64,000 nt of DNA from CAVVSD01 sp963757125 (GTDB lineage Bacteria > Actinomycetota > Thermoleophilia > Solirubrobacterales > Solirubrobacteraceae): contig CAVWQP010000003.1 of the NCBI GenBank assembly GCA_963757125.1, positions 1 through 64,000 of the forward strand, in the 5' to 3' direction. Position 1 is the first letter of the stretch. Each line of letters starts with the position of its first letter. Below the pieces are notes generated by a model. It was not told the DNA's origin. It worked only from the letters and a program-made list of their open reading frames with translations, and ran no database searches. This document shows, in pieces, positions 1 through 8,648 of the stretch. The translations under genes and the position numbers were made by a program.

Positions 1-625
1 GATGTTCGGTGTGGGTCACCGACCTCTCGATCAGGCCGTTCGGCCGATCCAGCTCGGTCAGGAGCAGGCGCAGGCCGGCCAGCCAGCTCTGCGCTGCCGC
101 GGTGGTCAGGTCGAAGCCGATGTGGAAGTCCACCCACGAGCGCACGGAACGACCGAGGAGCGCCGTCAGCTCGGCTTCGAGGCTGCTTCGACGGATCTTG
201 ATGCACAGCTGCGTGGCGTCCGCACTCCATCGGGGCAGATTCGTGTGACGCTCGGGCGTGAAGACCGCCGCACACGTGGGCGACGTGCTGACCTGGCGCA
301 CACCGCACACCGAATCGACCTGACCGGCCAGGGCGACGTTCACGTGGTAGCTGCCCAGCGGCCCGGGATCGACGGCCGTCTCCGTGCCGAAGCGGACGGC
401 TCCGATCGTGAGGTGCGTCAGCCGCACTGCCGAGAGCCACGATCCTTCGAGCCGGGACTCGCGTCTCAGCGTGTCGACCCGCGCGGGGTAGAACGTCGTG
501 CACAGCCGCTCGCGGAAGACGTCGAGATCCGAGGTCCGGCAGAGCGCGTGCCGCGAGAGGGGCGACCGCGATCGCCCCGACGAGCTCGCAGGCTCCACTG
601 CCGCGCCTGAGTGTCGCTCCATCAT
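1..625 (-). CDS. AraC-family transcriptional regulator, N-terminal part (runs off the window)
   Basis: Reading the minus strand from ATG at 625 (or the adjacent ATG at 622) gives about 208 uninterrupted residues up to the window edge. The segment resembles the ligand-binding N-terminal half of AraC_binding_2 regulators: a cupin-like region containing FGTETAVDPGPLGSYHV, then CIKIRRSSLEAEL and a helical segment with WLAGLRLLLTEL. The C-terminal double helix-turn-helix would lie outside the window, so DNA binding is inferred from the family. It is divergent from the flavin monooxygenase at 792 across a 166-bp gap, an arrangement typical of an activator and its target. No clear ribosome binding site precedes the start. 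Confidence 0.7.
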   Translation of the reverse strand, partial: MMERHSGAAVEPASSSGRSRSPLSRHALCRTSDLDVFRERLCTTFYPARVDTLRRESRLEGSWLSAVRLTHLTIGAVRFGTETAVDPGPLGSYHVNVALAGQVDSVCGVRQVSTSPTCAAVFTPERHTNLPRWSADATQLCIKIRRSSLEAELTALLGRSVRSWVDFHIGFDLTTAAAQSWLAGLRLLLTELDRPNGLIERSVTHTEH

Positions 626-791
626 GGCGAACGTGTCCCGCGCGGAGCATGGAGCCCATGCGACCGGGCGTCAACGTCGGTGTGGTGCGCTTCGCGAATT
701 GACCGGATGAGTTCGCGCAGCGCATTTCCCGCCGGCAGGACCGTGCCTAGGGTCGACGAGGGGAGTCCCGACCCGAGCGGAGGAGCAGACC

Positions 792-1979
792 ATGAGCATC
801 GAGTCCATGACTCACGAGGATGTCGCCTCGCGTGTCGGGCGGATCGTTCCCACACTGCGGGCCAACGCCCTGCAGGCGGAGCACGACGGACGCGTGCCGG
901 ACGAGAACATGGAGGCGTTGAAGGACGCGGGCTTCCTGCGGCTCATGGCCCCGAAGCGCTTCGGCGGACTCGAGGCGGACTGGCGGTCGAACATCGAGTC
1001 GATCGCCGAGGTCGGACGTGGCTGCTCCTCCACGTCGTGGATCGCCGCGACCGGGCTCGCCGGGCAGTGGGTGATGGGCTGCCTGCCCGACGACGGGCAG
1101 GACGAGATCTTCGCCGACGGGCCCGACGTGCTCTCGACGTGCGTGCTGCAGTTCTGGGCTTCCAGCGCCAGGCAGGACGGCGACGACTGGATCGTCAGTG
1201 GCCGGTGGCCCTTCTCGACCGGTTGCCTGAACCACGCGTGGGTCGGCGGCGGCGCCACCATCGGCGAGGACGACGACGGGAACCCCCAGGTCGGCTACTT
1301 CGTCTTCCCGGCGTCGCAGGCACGGATCGAGCCGACATGGGAGGTCACGGGCATGGCCGGCACCGGCAGCAACACCGTCGTGGCGGAAGACGTGCGTGTC
1401 CCGTCGACGCGCATGATCCGCTACGACCACCTCCTGTCGAATCGGTATCGCTCCGAGCACAACGCGGGTCACCGCCTGTGGAACACGCCGGCGAGCGGCG
1501 TGATCTTCGCGGGCAGCCTCGGCACGCCGATCGGCATCGCACGCAACGCGATGGAGTCGTTCCTCGAGCGCCTTCCGGGTCGAGCCATCACCTACTCGCA
1601 GTACACCGATCAGTCGGCCGCCCCGATCACTCACATCGAGCTCGCCCGCGCCTCCTGCCTGCAGTACACGTGCGAGGTGCTCTGCGCGGCGGTGGCCGAC
1701 ACCGTCGACCGCAAGAACGCCGACGGGTCGGAATGGAGCCTGGTCGAGCGGTCGAAGATGCGCGCCGACGGCGCCATGGCCGTGCAGCTCGCACGCGAGG
1801 CGACTCAGGTGCTCTTCGAGAACAGCGGCGCGACCGGCATCAAGGAGGACGTCGTCGTCCAGCGATGCCTGCGTGACATCAACGCGCTCTCGGTCCATGC
1901 CCTGCTGCACAAGAACAACAACTTCGAGATCTACGGCCGCGTCCTCACCGGCGGCGACCCCCTCACACCCCTCCTCTGA
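792..1979 (+). CDS. Acyl-CoA-dehydrogenase-fold flavin-dependent monooxygenase (group D, HsaA/HpaB-C2-like)
   Basis: A 395-residue protein with the acyl-CoA dehydrogenase fold: N-terminal helical domain (about 1-115), beta domain containing WIVSGRWPFSTGCLNHAW (about 135-160) and TGSNTVVAEDVRVP (about 193-206), then a C-terminal helical bundle. The SGRW-FS-G pattern is typical of the oxygenase component of two-component aromatic hydroxylases such as HsaA rather than of fatty-acid dehydrogenases. Such enzymes need reduced flavin from a separate reductase, and none is visible here. The start ATG has GGAGGAGCAG just upstream. The 3' end overlaps the convergent MFS gene by 49 bp. The substrate is unknown; a related enzyme lies at 24085. 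Confidence 0.8.
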   Translation: MSIESMTHEDVASRVGRIVPTLRANALQAEHDGRVPDENMEALKDAGFLRLMAPKRFGGLEADWRSNIESIAEVGRGCSSTSWIAATGLAGQWVMGCLPDDGQDEIFADGPDVLSTCVLQFWASSARQDGDDWIVSGRWPFSTGCLNHAWVGGGATIGEDDDGNPQVGYFVFPASQARIEPTWEVTGMAGTGSNTVVAEDVRVPSTRMIRYDHLLSNRYRSEHNAGHRLWNTPASGVIFAGSLGTPIGIARNAMESFLERLPGRAITYSQYTDQSAAPITHIELARASCLQYTCEVLCAAVADTVDRKNADGSEWSLVERSKMRADGAMAVQLAREATQVLFENSGATGIKEDVVVQRCLRDINALSVHALLHKNNNFEIYGRVLTGGDPLTPLL

Positions 1980-3412
1980 GTCTCGGGGGACCGCGCGCCT
2001 GACAGCCCGACCGCGGCGCCGGCCGCGGCCAGGAGCAGGGCGGCCATGCACACCGCGAGCCCCCAGCGGGCCGCCACGTCGAAGGCCGCGAGCGCGTCGT
2101 GGAGGAGCTCGACACGGGCCGCACCGCTCAGGCCGTTCGCGACGTGGGTCGCACCCTCGATCGACTCCTTCGCCGCCGCGGGCACGCCGCCTCCCTTCGT
2201 GACCTGGGCGGCGTAGATCGCGGCGAACACGCTCCCGACGACCGCAACACCGAGCGCGCCGCCGACCTGCCTGGCCAGCTGGTTCACCGCCGCACCGTCG
2301 CCGGCCTTCTCGAGGCCGAGGTCGTTCATGACCACCGTCGTGGCCGACGGGCCGACGAGGCCGATGCCGCCGCCGACGATCGCGGTGCCGAGCAGCACGA
2401 GCGCGGACGAGCTGTCACCGGACAGCAGCAGCAGCGGCACGAAGCCGCAGGCCGCGGTGAGCAGGCCCGTGAGGAGGACGGCGCGCGGCCCGTGGCGTGT
2501 CACGAGCCGCCCGCTCATCGCAGCGGTCACGCCGAGCACCAGACCGAACGGCGCGATCACGGCGCCCGACGCGAGCGCGGATCCGTCCTGGACGTACTGC
2601 ACCCGTTGGGGCAGCAGGAACAGCATCCCGAGCGTCGCGACGTAGCAGTTGAAGATCGCCAGCGACCCCGCTGCGACGCGCGCTCGTGCGAGCACCCGCA
2701 CGTCGAACAGCGGGGCGGCTCGGCGGAGCTCGACCGCGAAGAACACCGCGACGGCGGTCACTCCCACGACCGCTGCCACGAGCACGGCCGGGCTCGTCCA
2801 TCCCGCGTCGACACCCTCGATGAGGGCGAACACGATCCCCGTCAGTCCCACGCAGGAGAGCGCCGCGCCGGGAAGGTCGAGCGGTGGCGCCCCCGGCCGG
2901 CGCGACTCCGGCAGCCAGCGCAGTCCGAGCGGAGCCGCGACCAGCACGAACGGGACGTTGACCAGGAAGACCCAACGCCAGCTCGCAACGTCGACGAGCA
3001 CGCCGCCCACGACGGGTCCCAGTGCCAGCGCGACGCCGGCGACCGCCGCCCAGATCCCCAGTGCCTTGGCCCGCAGCTCAGGCGGGAACAGCACCGCGAG
3101 CAGCGACAGCGAGGGGGGCAGCACGCAGGCCGCCGCCGCGCCCATCAGCGCCCGCGAGGCGATCACCTCGTCGACGGTCTGCGACGCGGCGGCCAGCACG
3201 GAGGTGACGGCGAAGCCGACGAGCCCCATCACGAAGACCCGACGCCGCCCGAACCGATCGGCCAGGCCGCTGCCGAGAAGCAGGAGGCCCGCCAGCGCGA
3301 CGAGGAACGCGTCGAGCACCCACTGCAGCTCGCCGATGCCGGCGTCGAGGTCGTGCGACATGTCCGGCAGCGCGACGTTGACGATCGTCATGTCGATCGC
3401 GCTGATGAACAT
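1931..3412 (-). CDS. MFS transporter, DHA2 (EmrB/QacA) drug-efflux type
   Basis: About 493 residues with many hydrophobic helices, as in the 14-helix DHA2 family. MFS motif A is visible as GLADRFGRRRVF after the second helix and motif C as GPVVGGVL in the fifth, so proton-driven efflux is the family role. The first ATG falls inside what should be helix 1: upstream in-frame codons encode WLGLGVICCA, the missing half of that helix. That upstream reading has no ATG, GTG or TTG before an in-frame TAA at 3521-3523. Either a rare start (ATC) is used or an indel hides the true start. It is convergent with the monooxygenase at 792 and divergent from the MetE-like gene at about 3539. Confidence 0.8.
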   Translation of the reverse strand: MFISAIDMTIVNVALPDMSHDLDAGIGELQWVLDAFLVALAGLLLLGSGLADRFGRRRVFVMGLVGFAVTSVLAAASQTVDEVIASRALMGAAAACVLPPSLSLLAVLFPPELRAKALGIWAAVAGVALALGPVVGGVLVDVASWRWVFLVNVPFVLVAAPLGLRWLPESRRPGAPPLDLPGAALSCVGLTGIVFALIEGVDAGWTSPAVLVAAVVGVTAVAVFFAVELRRAAPLFDVRVLARARVAAGSLAIFNCYVATLGMLFLLPQRVQYVQDGSALASGAVIAPFGLVLGVTAAMSGRLVTRHGPRAVLLTGLLTAACGFVPLLLLSGDSSSALVLLGTAIVGGGIGLVGPSATTVVMNDLGLEKAGDGAAVNQLARQVGGALGVAVVGSVFAAIYAAQVTKGGGVPAAAKESIEGATHVANGLSGAARVELLHDALAAFDVAARWGLAVCMAALLLAAAGAAVGLSGARSPETQRRGVRGSPPVRTRP

Positions 3413-3538
3413 CGCGCAGCAGATGACCCCGAGCCCGAGCCATCGCTTGTCGTCCCCGATGGTCTCGTGCGCGGCGGGCGCCGGCGCGAAGTGGATGAAG
3501 TGTGGGACCTCGATGGCGGCTTACACTCTCACGTCACG

Positions 3539-4687
3539 TTGAGCGCAACCGCCCGCCACCCAGCACGGTCGGAGCACGTCGGCAGTCTTCTGCGCTCGGC
3601 GGATCTGGCGCGCGAGCTGGACGCCGTGTACGACGACCGGCACACCGCGCTGCTCGACGAGGAGCGAGCGCAGGATCTCGGCGCCCTGCACGCCGCGGAG
3701 GATGCATGCGTCGAGGCGGTCGTCCGACGGCAGGAGGAGATCGGGCTCGACGTGATCGCCGACGGGGAGGTCCGCCGGCGCATGTACACGAGCTCGTTCT
3801 ACGACGCCGTCGAGGGGCTGGCGCCGAGCCCGATGACGCTCGAGTTCCGCGACGGAGCAGGCGATGTCGTCGAGTTCCCTGGCCCGCCCGTCGTCGTGGA
3901 GCGACTGCGCAAGGTCGCCAATCCGGCCGCCGAGGAGGCGCGGCGCATGGCCTCCCTGACGTCGCGTCCCTTCAAGGTGACCTTCCCGGCCGTGTCCTGG
4001 CTGGCCGCGACCGGCACCTTCGCACCCGCCGTCGGCAACGGTGCGTACGAGTCGCTCGACGACCTGGTCGGGCATGCGGCCGAGCTGCAGATGGACATCT
4101 CACGCGAGACCGTCGACGCCGGAGCGCAGTACCTGCAGTTCGACACCGGCGTGTACAGCTTCCTCATCGACGAGCACTTCAAGCACACGCTGACCGAGTT
4201 CGGCGTGAGCCCCGAGCACGCGCTGGAGTTGGGGATGCGCGCCGACACCCGCGTGCTCGAGGCGCTGCCCGACGACGTCACGACGGGCTTTCACTTCTGC
4301 CGGGGCAACTTCCGGTCGCGCTGGCTGCTCGACGGCAGCATCGAGCCCGTTGCCGAGGCGATGTTCTCCGTGCCCTTCGACCGCTTCCTCATCGAGTGGG
4401 AGGACGAGGAGCGCCAGGGGGACTTCTCCGCGCTGCGTCACGTGCCGCGCGGCGGGCCGATCGTGACCCTCGGGATCATCAGCTCCAAGCTCTCGGGGCT
4501 CGAGGAGGAGGACGACATCGTCCGCCGGATCGAGTCCGCCGCCCGCTACGTGCCGATCGAGCAGCTCGCCGTCTCGCCCCAGTGCGGCTTCGCGTCGACG
4601 TCGGAGGGCAACGAGATCAGCGCCGACGACCAGTGGCGCAAGCTCGAGCTCGTCGAGCGCGTGGCGGAGCGCGTCTGGGGGTCGTGA
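3539..4687 (+). CDS. MetE-like cobalamin-independent methionine synthase family protein (C-terminal domain only)
   Basis: About 382 residues matching only the catalytic C-terminal barrel of MetE. The zinc ligands are all present: His and Cys in FHFCRGN, Glu in FLIEWEDEE, and Cys in SPQCGFAS. The barrel start ARSEHVGSLLRS is near the N terminus. Single-domain members of this family include core methionine synthases and epoxyalkane:coenzyme M transferase, so the substrate is not predictable. The start is uncertain: the likely TTG at 3539 has no good ribosome binding site, and GTG codons at 3500 and 3491 are alternatives. It is one of three such paralogues in the window (also 15158-16288 and 20732-21850). 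It is divergent from the MFS gene. Confidence 0.75.
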   Translation: MSATARHPARSEHVGSLLRSADLARELDAVYDDRHTALLDEERAQDLGALHAAEDACVEAVVRRQEEIGLDVIADGEVRRRMYTSSFYDAVEGLAPSPMTLEFRDGAGDVVEFPGPPVVVERLRKVANPAAEEARRMASLTSRPFKVTFPAVSWLAATGTFAPAVGNGAYESLDDLVGHAAELQMDISRETVDAGAQYLQFDTGVYSFLIDEHFKHTLTEFGVSPEHALELGMRADTRVLEALPDDVTTGFHFCRGNFRSRWLLDGSIEPVAEAMFSVPFDRFLIEWEDEERQGDFSALRHVPRGGPIVTLGIISSKLSGLEEEDDIVRRIESAARYVPIEQLAVSPQCGFASTSEGNEISADDQWRKLELVERVAERVWGS

Positions 4688-4717
4688 GGCCGGCGCACCT
4701 GCTGCGCCGCACCGCGG

Positions 4718-4734
4718 GGTAGGGCCAGCCGGAA
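4718..4734 (+). promoter_or_regulatory. 17-bp repeated motif, copy 1 (GGTAGGGCYAGCCGGAA)
   Basis: The sequence GGTAGGGCCAGCCGGAA lies 108-124 bp upstream of the hydrolase start at 4842. A 16/17 identical copy occurs at 13280-13296 in front of the response-regulator gene pair. It is only noted as a shared motif; its role as a regulator binding site is inferred. Confidence 0.3.
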
Positions 4735-4841
4735 CGCGCTGTCGGGTCGGCACGAGGTGACCCCCCGGCCAGCGGGTCTAGGCCGGGGCGCGGTCGGATG
4801 ACAGGTTGCCCAGGACAGCGAACCTCTCGAGGAGCACCGCC

Positions 4842-5699
4842 ATGGGCACCGTCACCGTCGGCCAGGAGAACTCCACGCCGATCGATCTGTACTTCGAGGA
4901 CCTCGGGGCTGGCGACCCTGTCGTCCTGCTGAGCGGCTGGCCGTTGGACAGCCGGTCGTGGGAACCGCAGGTCCACCCGCTGCTGCAGGCGGGCCACCGC
5001 GTCATCGCCTACGACCGCCGTGGCTTCGGCCGGTCGAGCCGCCCCTCGACGGGCTATGACTTCGACACGCTCGCCGGCGATCTCGACGCCCTGCTCCGCG
5101 AGCTCGACCTCGAGGACGTGACGCTGGTCGGCTTCTCGCTGGGCACCGGGGAGCTGGCCCGCTACATCGGCACCCACGGCACGCAGCGCCTGAAGGCGTG
5201 CGTGTTCATCGAGAGCCTGGCGCCTTCGTTCGTGAAGTCCGACGCGAACCCGGCGGGGGTCGACGAGGCCGCGGTGGCGGGGGTGCAGCAGGCGATCCTC
5301 GACGACCGCTTCGCGTGGCTCACCGGGCTGCTCGGCGACTTCCTCAACCTCGACGAGTACCTCGGCAAGCGGGTGAGCGAGGAGACGGTGCGCGACGCCT
5401 GGAACGCCGGCGCAGCGGCGTCGCCGATCGCGACATGGGCGTGCGTGCCCGGGTGGCTCGACGACTTCGCGGAGGACATCAAGCGGATCGACGTCCCGAC
5501 GCTGATCCTGCACGGCACCGCAGACCGGGTCCTGGCGATCGACGGGCACGGCCGGCGCCTGCACGCGGCGCTGCCGGAGGCGCACTACGTCGAGATCGAG
5601 GGCGGCCCGCACGTCATGTGCGTCAGCCACGCCGCCGAGGTCAACCGCGAGCTGCTGGCGTTCCTGCGCGAGACCACTCACGTCCAGGCCGCGAGCTGA
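4842..5699 (+). CDS. Alpha/beta hydrolase, non-heme haloperoxidase/esterase type
   Basis: A 285-residue alpha/beta hydrolase. The nucleophile elbow GFSLGTGE places the catalytic serine at about residue 99, the acid lies in LHGTADRVL, and the histidine in GGPHVM. Length and motif spacing match the cofactor-free bacterial haloperoxidase/arylesterase group, cytoplasmic (no signal peptide). The ATG at 4842 is chosen because GAGGAG lies seven bases upstream; an in-frame ATG at 4806 lacks such a site. It is the first of a same-strand series of hydrolases (4842-8617) separated by gaps of about 20 bases or overlaps, probably one transcript. The physiological substrate is not evident. Confidence 0.85.
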   Translation: MGTVTVGQENSTPIDLYFEDLGAGDPVVLLSGWPLDSRSWEPQVHPLLQAGHRVIAYDRRGFGRSSRPSTGYDFDTLAGDLDALLRELDLEDVTLVGFSLGTGELARYIGTHGTQRLKACVFIESLAPSFVKSDANPAGVDEAAVAGVQQAILDDRFAWLTGLLGDFLNLDEYLGKRVSEETVRDAWNAGAAASPIATWACVPGWLDDFAEDIKRIDVPTLILHGTADRVLAIDGHGRRLHAALPEAHYVEIEGGPHVMCVSHAAEVNRELLAFLRETTHVQAAS

Positions 5700-5719
5700 A
5701 GCGCAGGGGAAGATCAGCC

Positions 5720-6604
5720 ATGGCCGTCCAATCCAGGATCGTGTTGGAGCCGTCCGCCCAGGGCATCGTCGATGCGACCTCGAAACCGCCGTTCCTCTAC
5801 GAGCTCGAGCCCTCCGCCGCCCGCAAGGTGCTCGAGGATCTGCAGGCCGTGCCGGTCGACAAGCTGCCCGTGGAGGAGGAGTGGGTCACGGTGCCGGCCG
5901 CGGTCGGCGACGTCCGCGTCCGCATCGTCCGCCCCGTCGACGCGGCCGCGGTGCTGCCGGTCGTCGTCTACATGCACGGCGGCGGGTGGATCCTCGGCAA
6001 CGCCGCCACCCACGACCGGCTCGTCCGCGAGCTCGCGGTCGGGGCGCGCGCGGCGTTGCTGTTCGTCGAGTACCCCAACGCTCCCGAGGCTCGCTACCCG
6101 GTGGCGATCGAGCAGGGATACGCCGCTGCCCAATGGGTCGTCCGCGAAGGTGAGGCCAGGGGCCTCGACGCGGCGCGCATGGCGGTCGCCGGTGAGTCCG
6201 TGGGCGGCAACATGGCGGCGGCAGTCACCCTCATGGCCAAGCAGCGAGGCGACGTGACGTTCGTGCAGACGTCGATGTACTACCCGGTCACCGATGCGGC
6301 GATGGACACCGCTTCGTACGACGAGTTCGCCGAGGGCTACTACCTCACCCGCAAGGCGATGGAGTGGTTCTGGGACGCGTACACGACGGACCCGGAGGAG
6401 CGCGCGCAGATCACGGCGTCGCCGAACCAGGCCACGGCCGAGCAGCTCCGAGGACTGCCACCGACACTGCTCCTGGTCGACGAGGCGGACCCGCTGCGGG
6501 ACGAGGGCGAGGCGTACGCCGCCAAGCTCCGCGCCGCCAGGGGAACCCGCGCCGCCATCGCCCAGGCGACCGCCTTCCTGCGCGGCGCGCTCGGCACGGA
6601 CTAG
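5720..6604 (+). CDS. HSL-family (acetyl-hydrolase-like) alpha/beta hydrolase with catalytic-histidine segment missing
   Basis: 294 residues of the hormone-sensitive-lipase group. The oxyanion motif HGGGW is at about 86-90, the nucleophile motif GESVGG has Ser at 160, and the acid region VDEADPLRDEGEAYA is near 255. In this family about 25-30 residues carrying the catalytic histidine (usually within G-x-x-H-x-F) follow that acid region. Here KLRAARGTR joins directly to AAIAQATAFLRGALG, so the histidine loop is absent and no other His fits. The frame is otherwise open, which indicates an in-frame deletion. It is probably inactive as an esterase. It starts 20 bp after the preceding hydrolase, with GGGGAAG as a ribosome binding site. 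Confidence 0.8.
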   Translation: MAVQSRIVLEPSAQGIVDATSKPPFLYELEPSAARKVLEDLQAVPVDKLPVEEEWVTVPAAVGDVRVRIVRPVDAAAVLPVVVYMHGGGWILGNAATHDRLVRELAVGARAALLFVEYPNAPEARYPVAIEQGYAAAQWVVREGEARGLDAARMAVAGESVGGNMAAAVTLMAKQRGDVTFVQTSMYYPVTDAAMDTASYDEFAEGYYLTRKAMEWFWDAYTTDPEERAQITASPNQATAEQLRGLPPTLLLVDEADPLRDEGEAYAAKLRAARGTRAAIAQATAFLRGALGTD

Positions 6605-6626
6605 CAGGCGGGAGCGGCCACAGCCC

Positions 6627-7541
6627 ATGTTCGAGCACTTCGTCGAGCGCGAGCTCGAGACGGATCGCGGCGTGATCTTCGCGCGCGTCGGGGGCAGCGG
6701 CCCGCCGCTGCTGCTGTTGCACGGCTATCCGCAGACGCATCTCATGTGGCACGCCGCGGCGCCCCGGCTGGCCGAGACGTTCACCGTCGTCGCCGCCGAC
6801 CTGCCCGGCTACGGAGCATCGTTCAGGCCGGAGGTGGCACCCGATCACGCTCCGCACGCCAAGCGCGCACTCGCGAGCGACCTGGTGCAGGCGATGACCG
6901 CGCTCGGTCACGACCGCTTCGCGGTCGCCGGACACGACCGTGGAGGGCGCGTCGCCTACCGGATGGCGCTCGATCACCCCGACCGCGTCGACGCGGTCGC
7001 CGTGCTCGACGTGGTGCCGACCGGCGAGGTGTGGGCGCGCGCCGACGCGCGGCTCGCGCTGGCCTACTGGCACTGGGCCTTCCTCGCCCAACCTGCGCCG
7101 CTGCCCGAGCGCCTGATCGCCGGCGACCCTGGCGCGTTCTTCGATCTCCACGTGCGCGCGCTCGGGCTCGGCCGCGCGCCCGACCGGTATCCGGCCGATC
7201 TCATGACCGCCTACCGGGCCCTGCTCGACGACCCGGGCACCGTGCAGGCGATCTGCGAGGACTACCGCGCCGGGGCCGGGATCGACCGCGAGCACGACGA
7301 CGCCGACCGCGGCGAGCGGCGCATCGAGTGCCCGCTCCTGGCGCTGTGGAGCGCGCACGGCGCGCTTCCGCGCCTGTACGGCGACGTGCTGGAGGTCTGG
7401 CGCCCCTGGGCCCGGACGGTCACCGGCCGAGGCCTCGACGCGAGCCACTTCGTCGTCGAGGACCTGCCCGAGGAGATCGCCGACGAGCTGACGACCTTCG
7501 TGACAACCCGCCCGAACAGGAGGCCCGACCATGTCCAGTGA
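6627..7541 (+). CDS. Haloacetate (fluoroacetate-type) dehalogenase, alpha/beta hydrolase
   Basis: 304 residues. The nucleophile is Asp104 in GHDRGGR, with Arg105 and Arg108 beside it. Asp128 (VLDVVPT), His149-Trp150 (YWHW), Tyr213 (EDYRAG) and His274 (ASHFV) complete the set. These equal residues Asp110, Arg111, Arg114, Asp134, His155, Trp156, Tyr219 and His280 of fluoroacetate dehalogenase RPA1163, all with the same offset of six. That enzyme hydrolyses the C-F bond of fluoroacetate to glycolate. Activity here is inferred from the residues. HGYPQTH is the oxyanion region. GGGAG lies upstream of the ATG. The 3' end overlaps the cupin gene by 11 bp, which suggests co-translation. Confidence 0.88.
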   Translation: MFEHFVERELETDRGVIFARVGGSGPPLLLLHGYPQTHLMWHAAAPRLAETFTVVAADLPGYGASFRPEVAPDHAPHAKRALASDLVQAMTALGHDRFAVAGHDRGGRVAYRMALDHPDRVDAVAVLDVVPTGEVWARADARLALAYWHWAFLAQPAPLPERLIAGDPGAFFDLHVRALGLGRAPDRYPADLMTAYRALLDDPGTVQAICEDYRAGAGIDREHDDADRGERRIECPLLALWSAHGALPRLYGDVLEVWRPWARTVTGRGLDASHFVVEDLPEEIADELTTFVTTRPNRRPDHVQ

Positions 7542-7902
7542 CGCCGCCACGAACGAGCAGCCGCGCGACGACCTCGCCGGCAAGCTCGAGCGCACCGAGC
7601 TGCAGCACGTCGCGTCATCGATCCCCGGACGCGACATCGTCCAGGTGCTCACCGAGATCCCGGCCGGCGTCGAGTCGGGGTGGCATCAGCATCCCGGCGA
7701 GGAGGTCGGCTACATCGTCGCCGGGACGGTGCGCATGGAGATCGAGGACCGGCCCACGCTGATCCTGAACGCAGGCGACCCGTTCCTCATCCCGCCTCGG
7801 ACGCCGCACAACGCGCTCGACCTCGGCCCCGACACGGGCCGGATGCTCTCGACCTACCTCGTCGAGACGGGCGAGCCGATCGCGACGTTCACTCGGTCAT
7901 GA
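7531..7902 (+). CDS. Small cupin-domain protein
   Basis: 123 residues forming a single cupin barrel. Cupin motif 1 is seen as HQHPGEEVGYIVAG (about 50-64) and motif 2 as IPPRTPHNALDLG (about 88-100); together they supply the usual metal-binding histidines and glutamate. Function may be metal-dependent catalysis or ligand sensing, and nothing specific can be called. It has a strong AGGAGG site seven bases before the ATG. It overlaps the dehalogenase upstream by 11 bp and the next hydrolase by 4 bp (ATGA), so it belongs to the same operon. Confidence 0.85.
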   Translation: MSSDAATNEQPRDDLAGKLERTELQHVASSIPGRDIVQVLTEIPAGVESGWHQHPGEEVGYIVAGTVRMEIEDRPTLILNAGDPFLIPPRTPHNALDLGPDTGRMLSTYLVETGEPIATFTRS

Positions 7903-8617
7903 GCTCCACCACCATCGTCCTCGTCCACGGCGCGTACGCCGAGTCGTCGAGTTGGGACGGCGTGATCGAGTCACTGGCCCCCGAGGGGCACCGCGTCATC
8001 GCGTGGGCCAACCCGCTGCGCGGCGTCGCGACGGATGCCGCCGCACTGAGCGACCTCGTCCGCACCGTCGACGGACCGGTCCTGCTCGCCGGGCACTCCT
8101 ACGGCGGAGCGGTCATGACCAACGTCGATCCCGACGCCGGCGACCTGTCGGCGCTCGTCTACGTCGCCGGCTTCGCCCTGGAGGCGGGTGAGAGCGCGGG
8201 CGACGCATCCTCGCTCGCGCCGGGATCGACGCTGGCCGAGACGCTCGAGCGCGTGCCCCTCGGCGACGGAGGCACGGACACCTACATCGCGCAGGACAGG
8301 TTCCACCACCAGTTCGCCGCCGATCTGCCCGCGCAGCAAGCCGCACTCATGGCAGCCACCCAGCGACCCATCACCGAGGGCGGCTTGTTCGAGCCGTCCG
8401 GCGACCGCCCCCTGTGGCGGTCGGTTCCGAGCTGGTTCATCTTCGGCGAGCGGAGGACCACAACATCCCGGCCGGTGCGCACAAGATCATGGCCGAGCGC
8501 GCGGGCGCCAGGCGCACGGTCGAGGTGGCCGGCGCATCGCATGTCGTCGGCGTCTCGCACCCGATCGAGACCGCGGACCTCATCCGCGAGGCCGCCGGTG
8601 CCGCCGCCGCGAGCTGA
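7899..8617 (+). pseudogene. Alpha/beta hydrolase (EstC/salicylate-esterase-like), frameshifted
   Basis: The first 185 or so residues (VLVHGAY oxyanion strand, nucleophile GHSYGG) read in one frame to about 8450. The C-terminal part, EDHNIPAGAHKIMAE and the catalytic His in GASHVVGVSHP, continues in another frame to TGA at 8615-8617. One missing base (or two extra) in the FGE-R-EDHN stretch near 8448-8455 explains the break. No in-frame stop substitution is seen, so this could be a recent mutation or an assembly indel. As given, the triad cannot form. The ATG overlaps the cupin stop codon (ATGA), placing it last in the hydrolase operon. Confidence 0.75.
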
Positions 8618-8648
8618 CGCCTCGGAGGCGATCTACGAGCAGGTACCG

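Noticed and set aside
792..1979. Fatty-acid acyl-CoA dehydrogenase
   Set aside because: The S-G-R-W-x-F/Y-S-x-G pattern and regulator-linked position fit flavin-dependent aromatic hydroxylases better, although the fold is the same.
2099..3538. Plus-strand open reading running into the MetE-like gene
   Set aside because: It is the shadow of the MFS transporter. Only the part from about 3539 on has family similarity.
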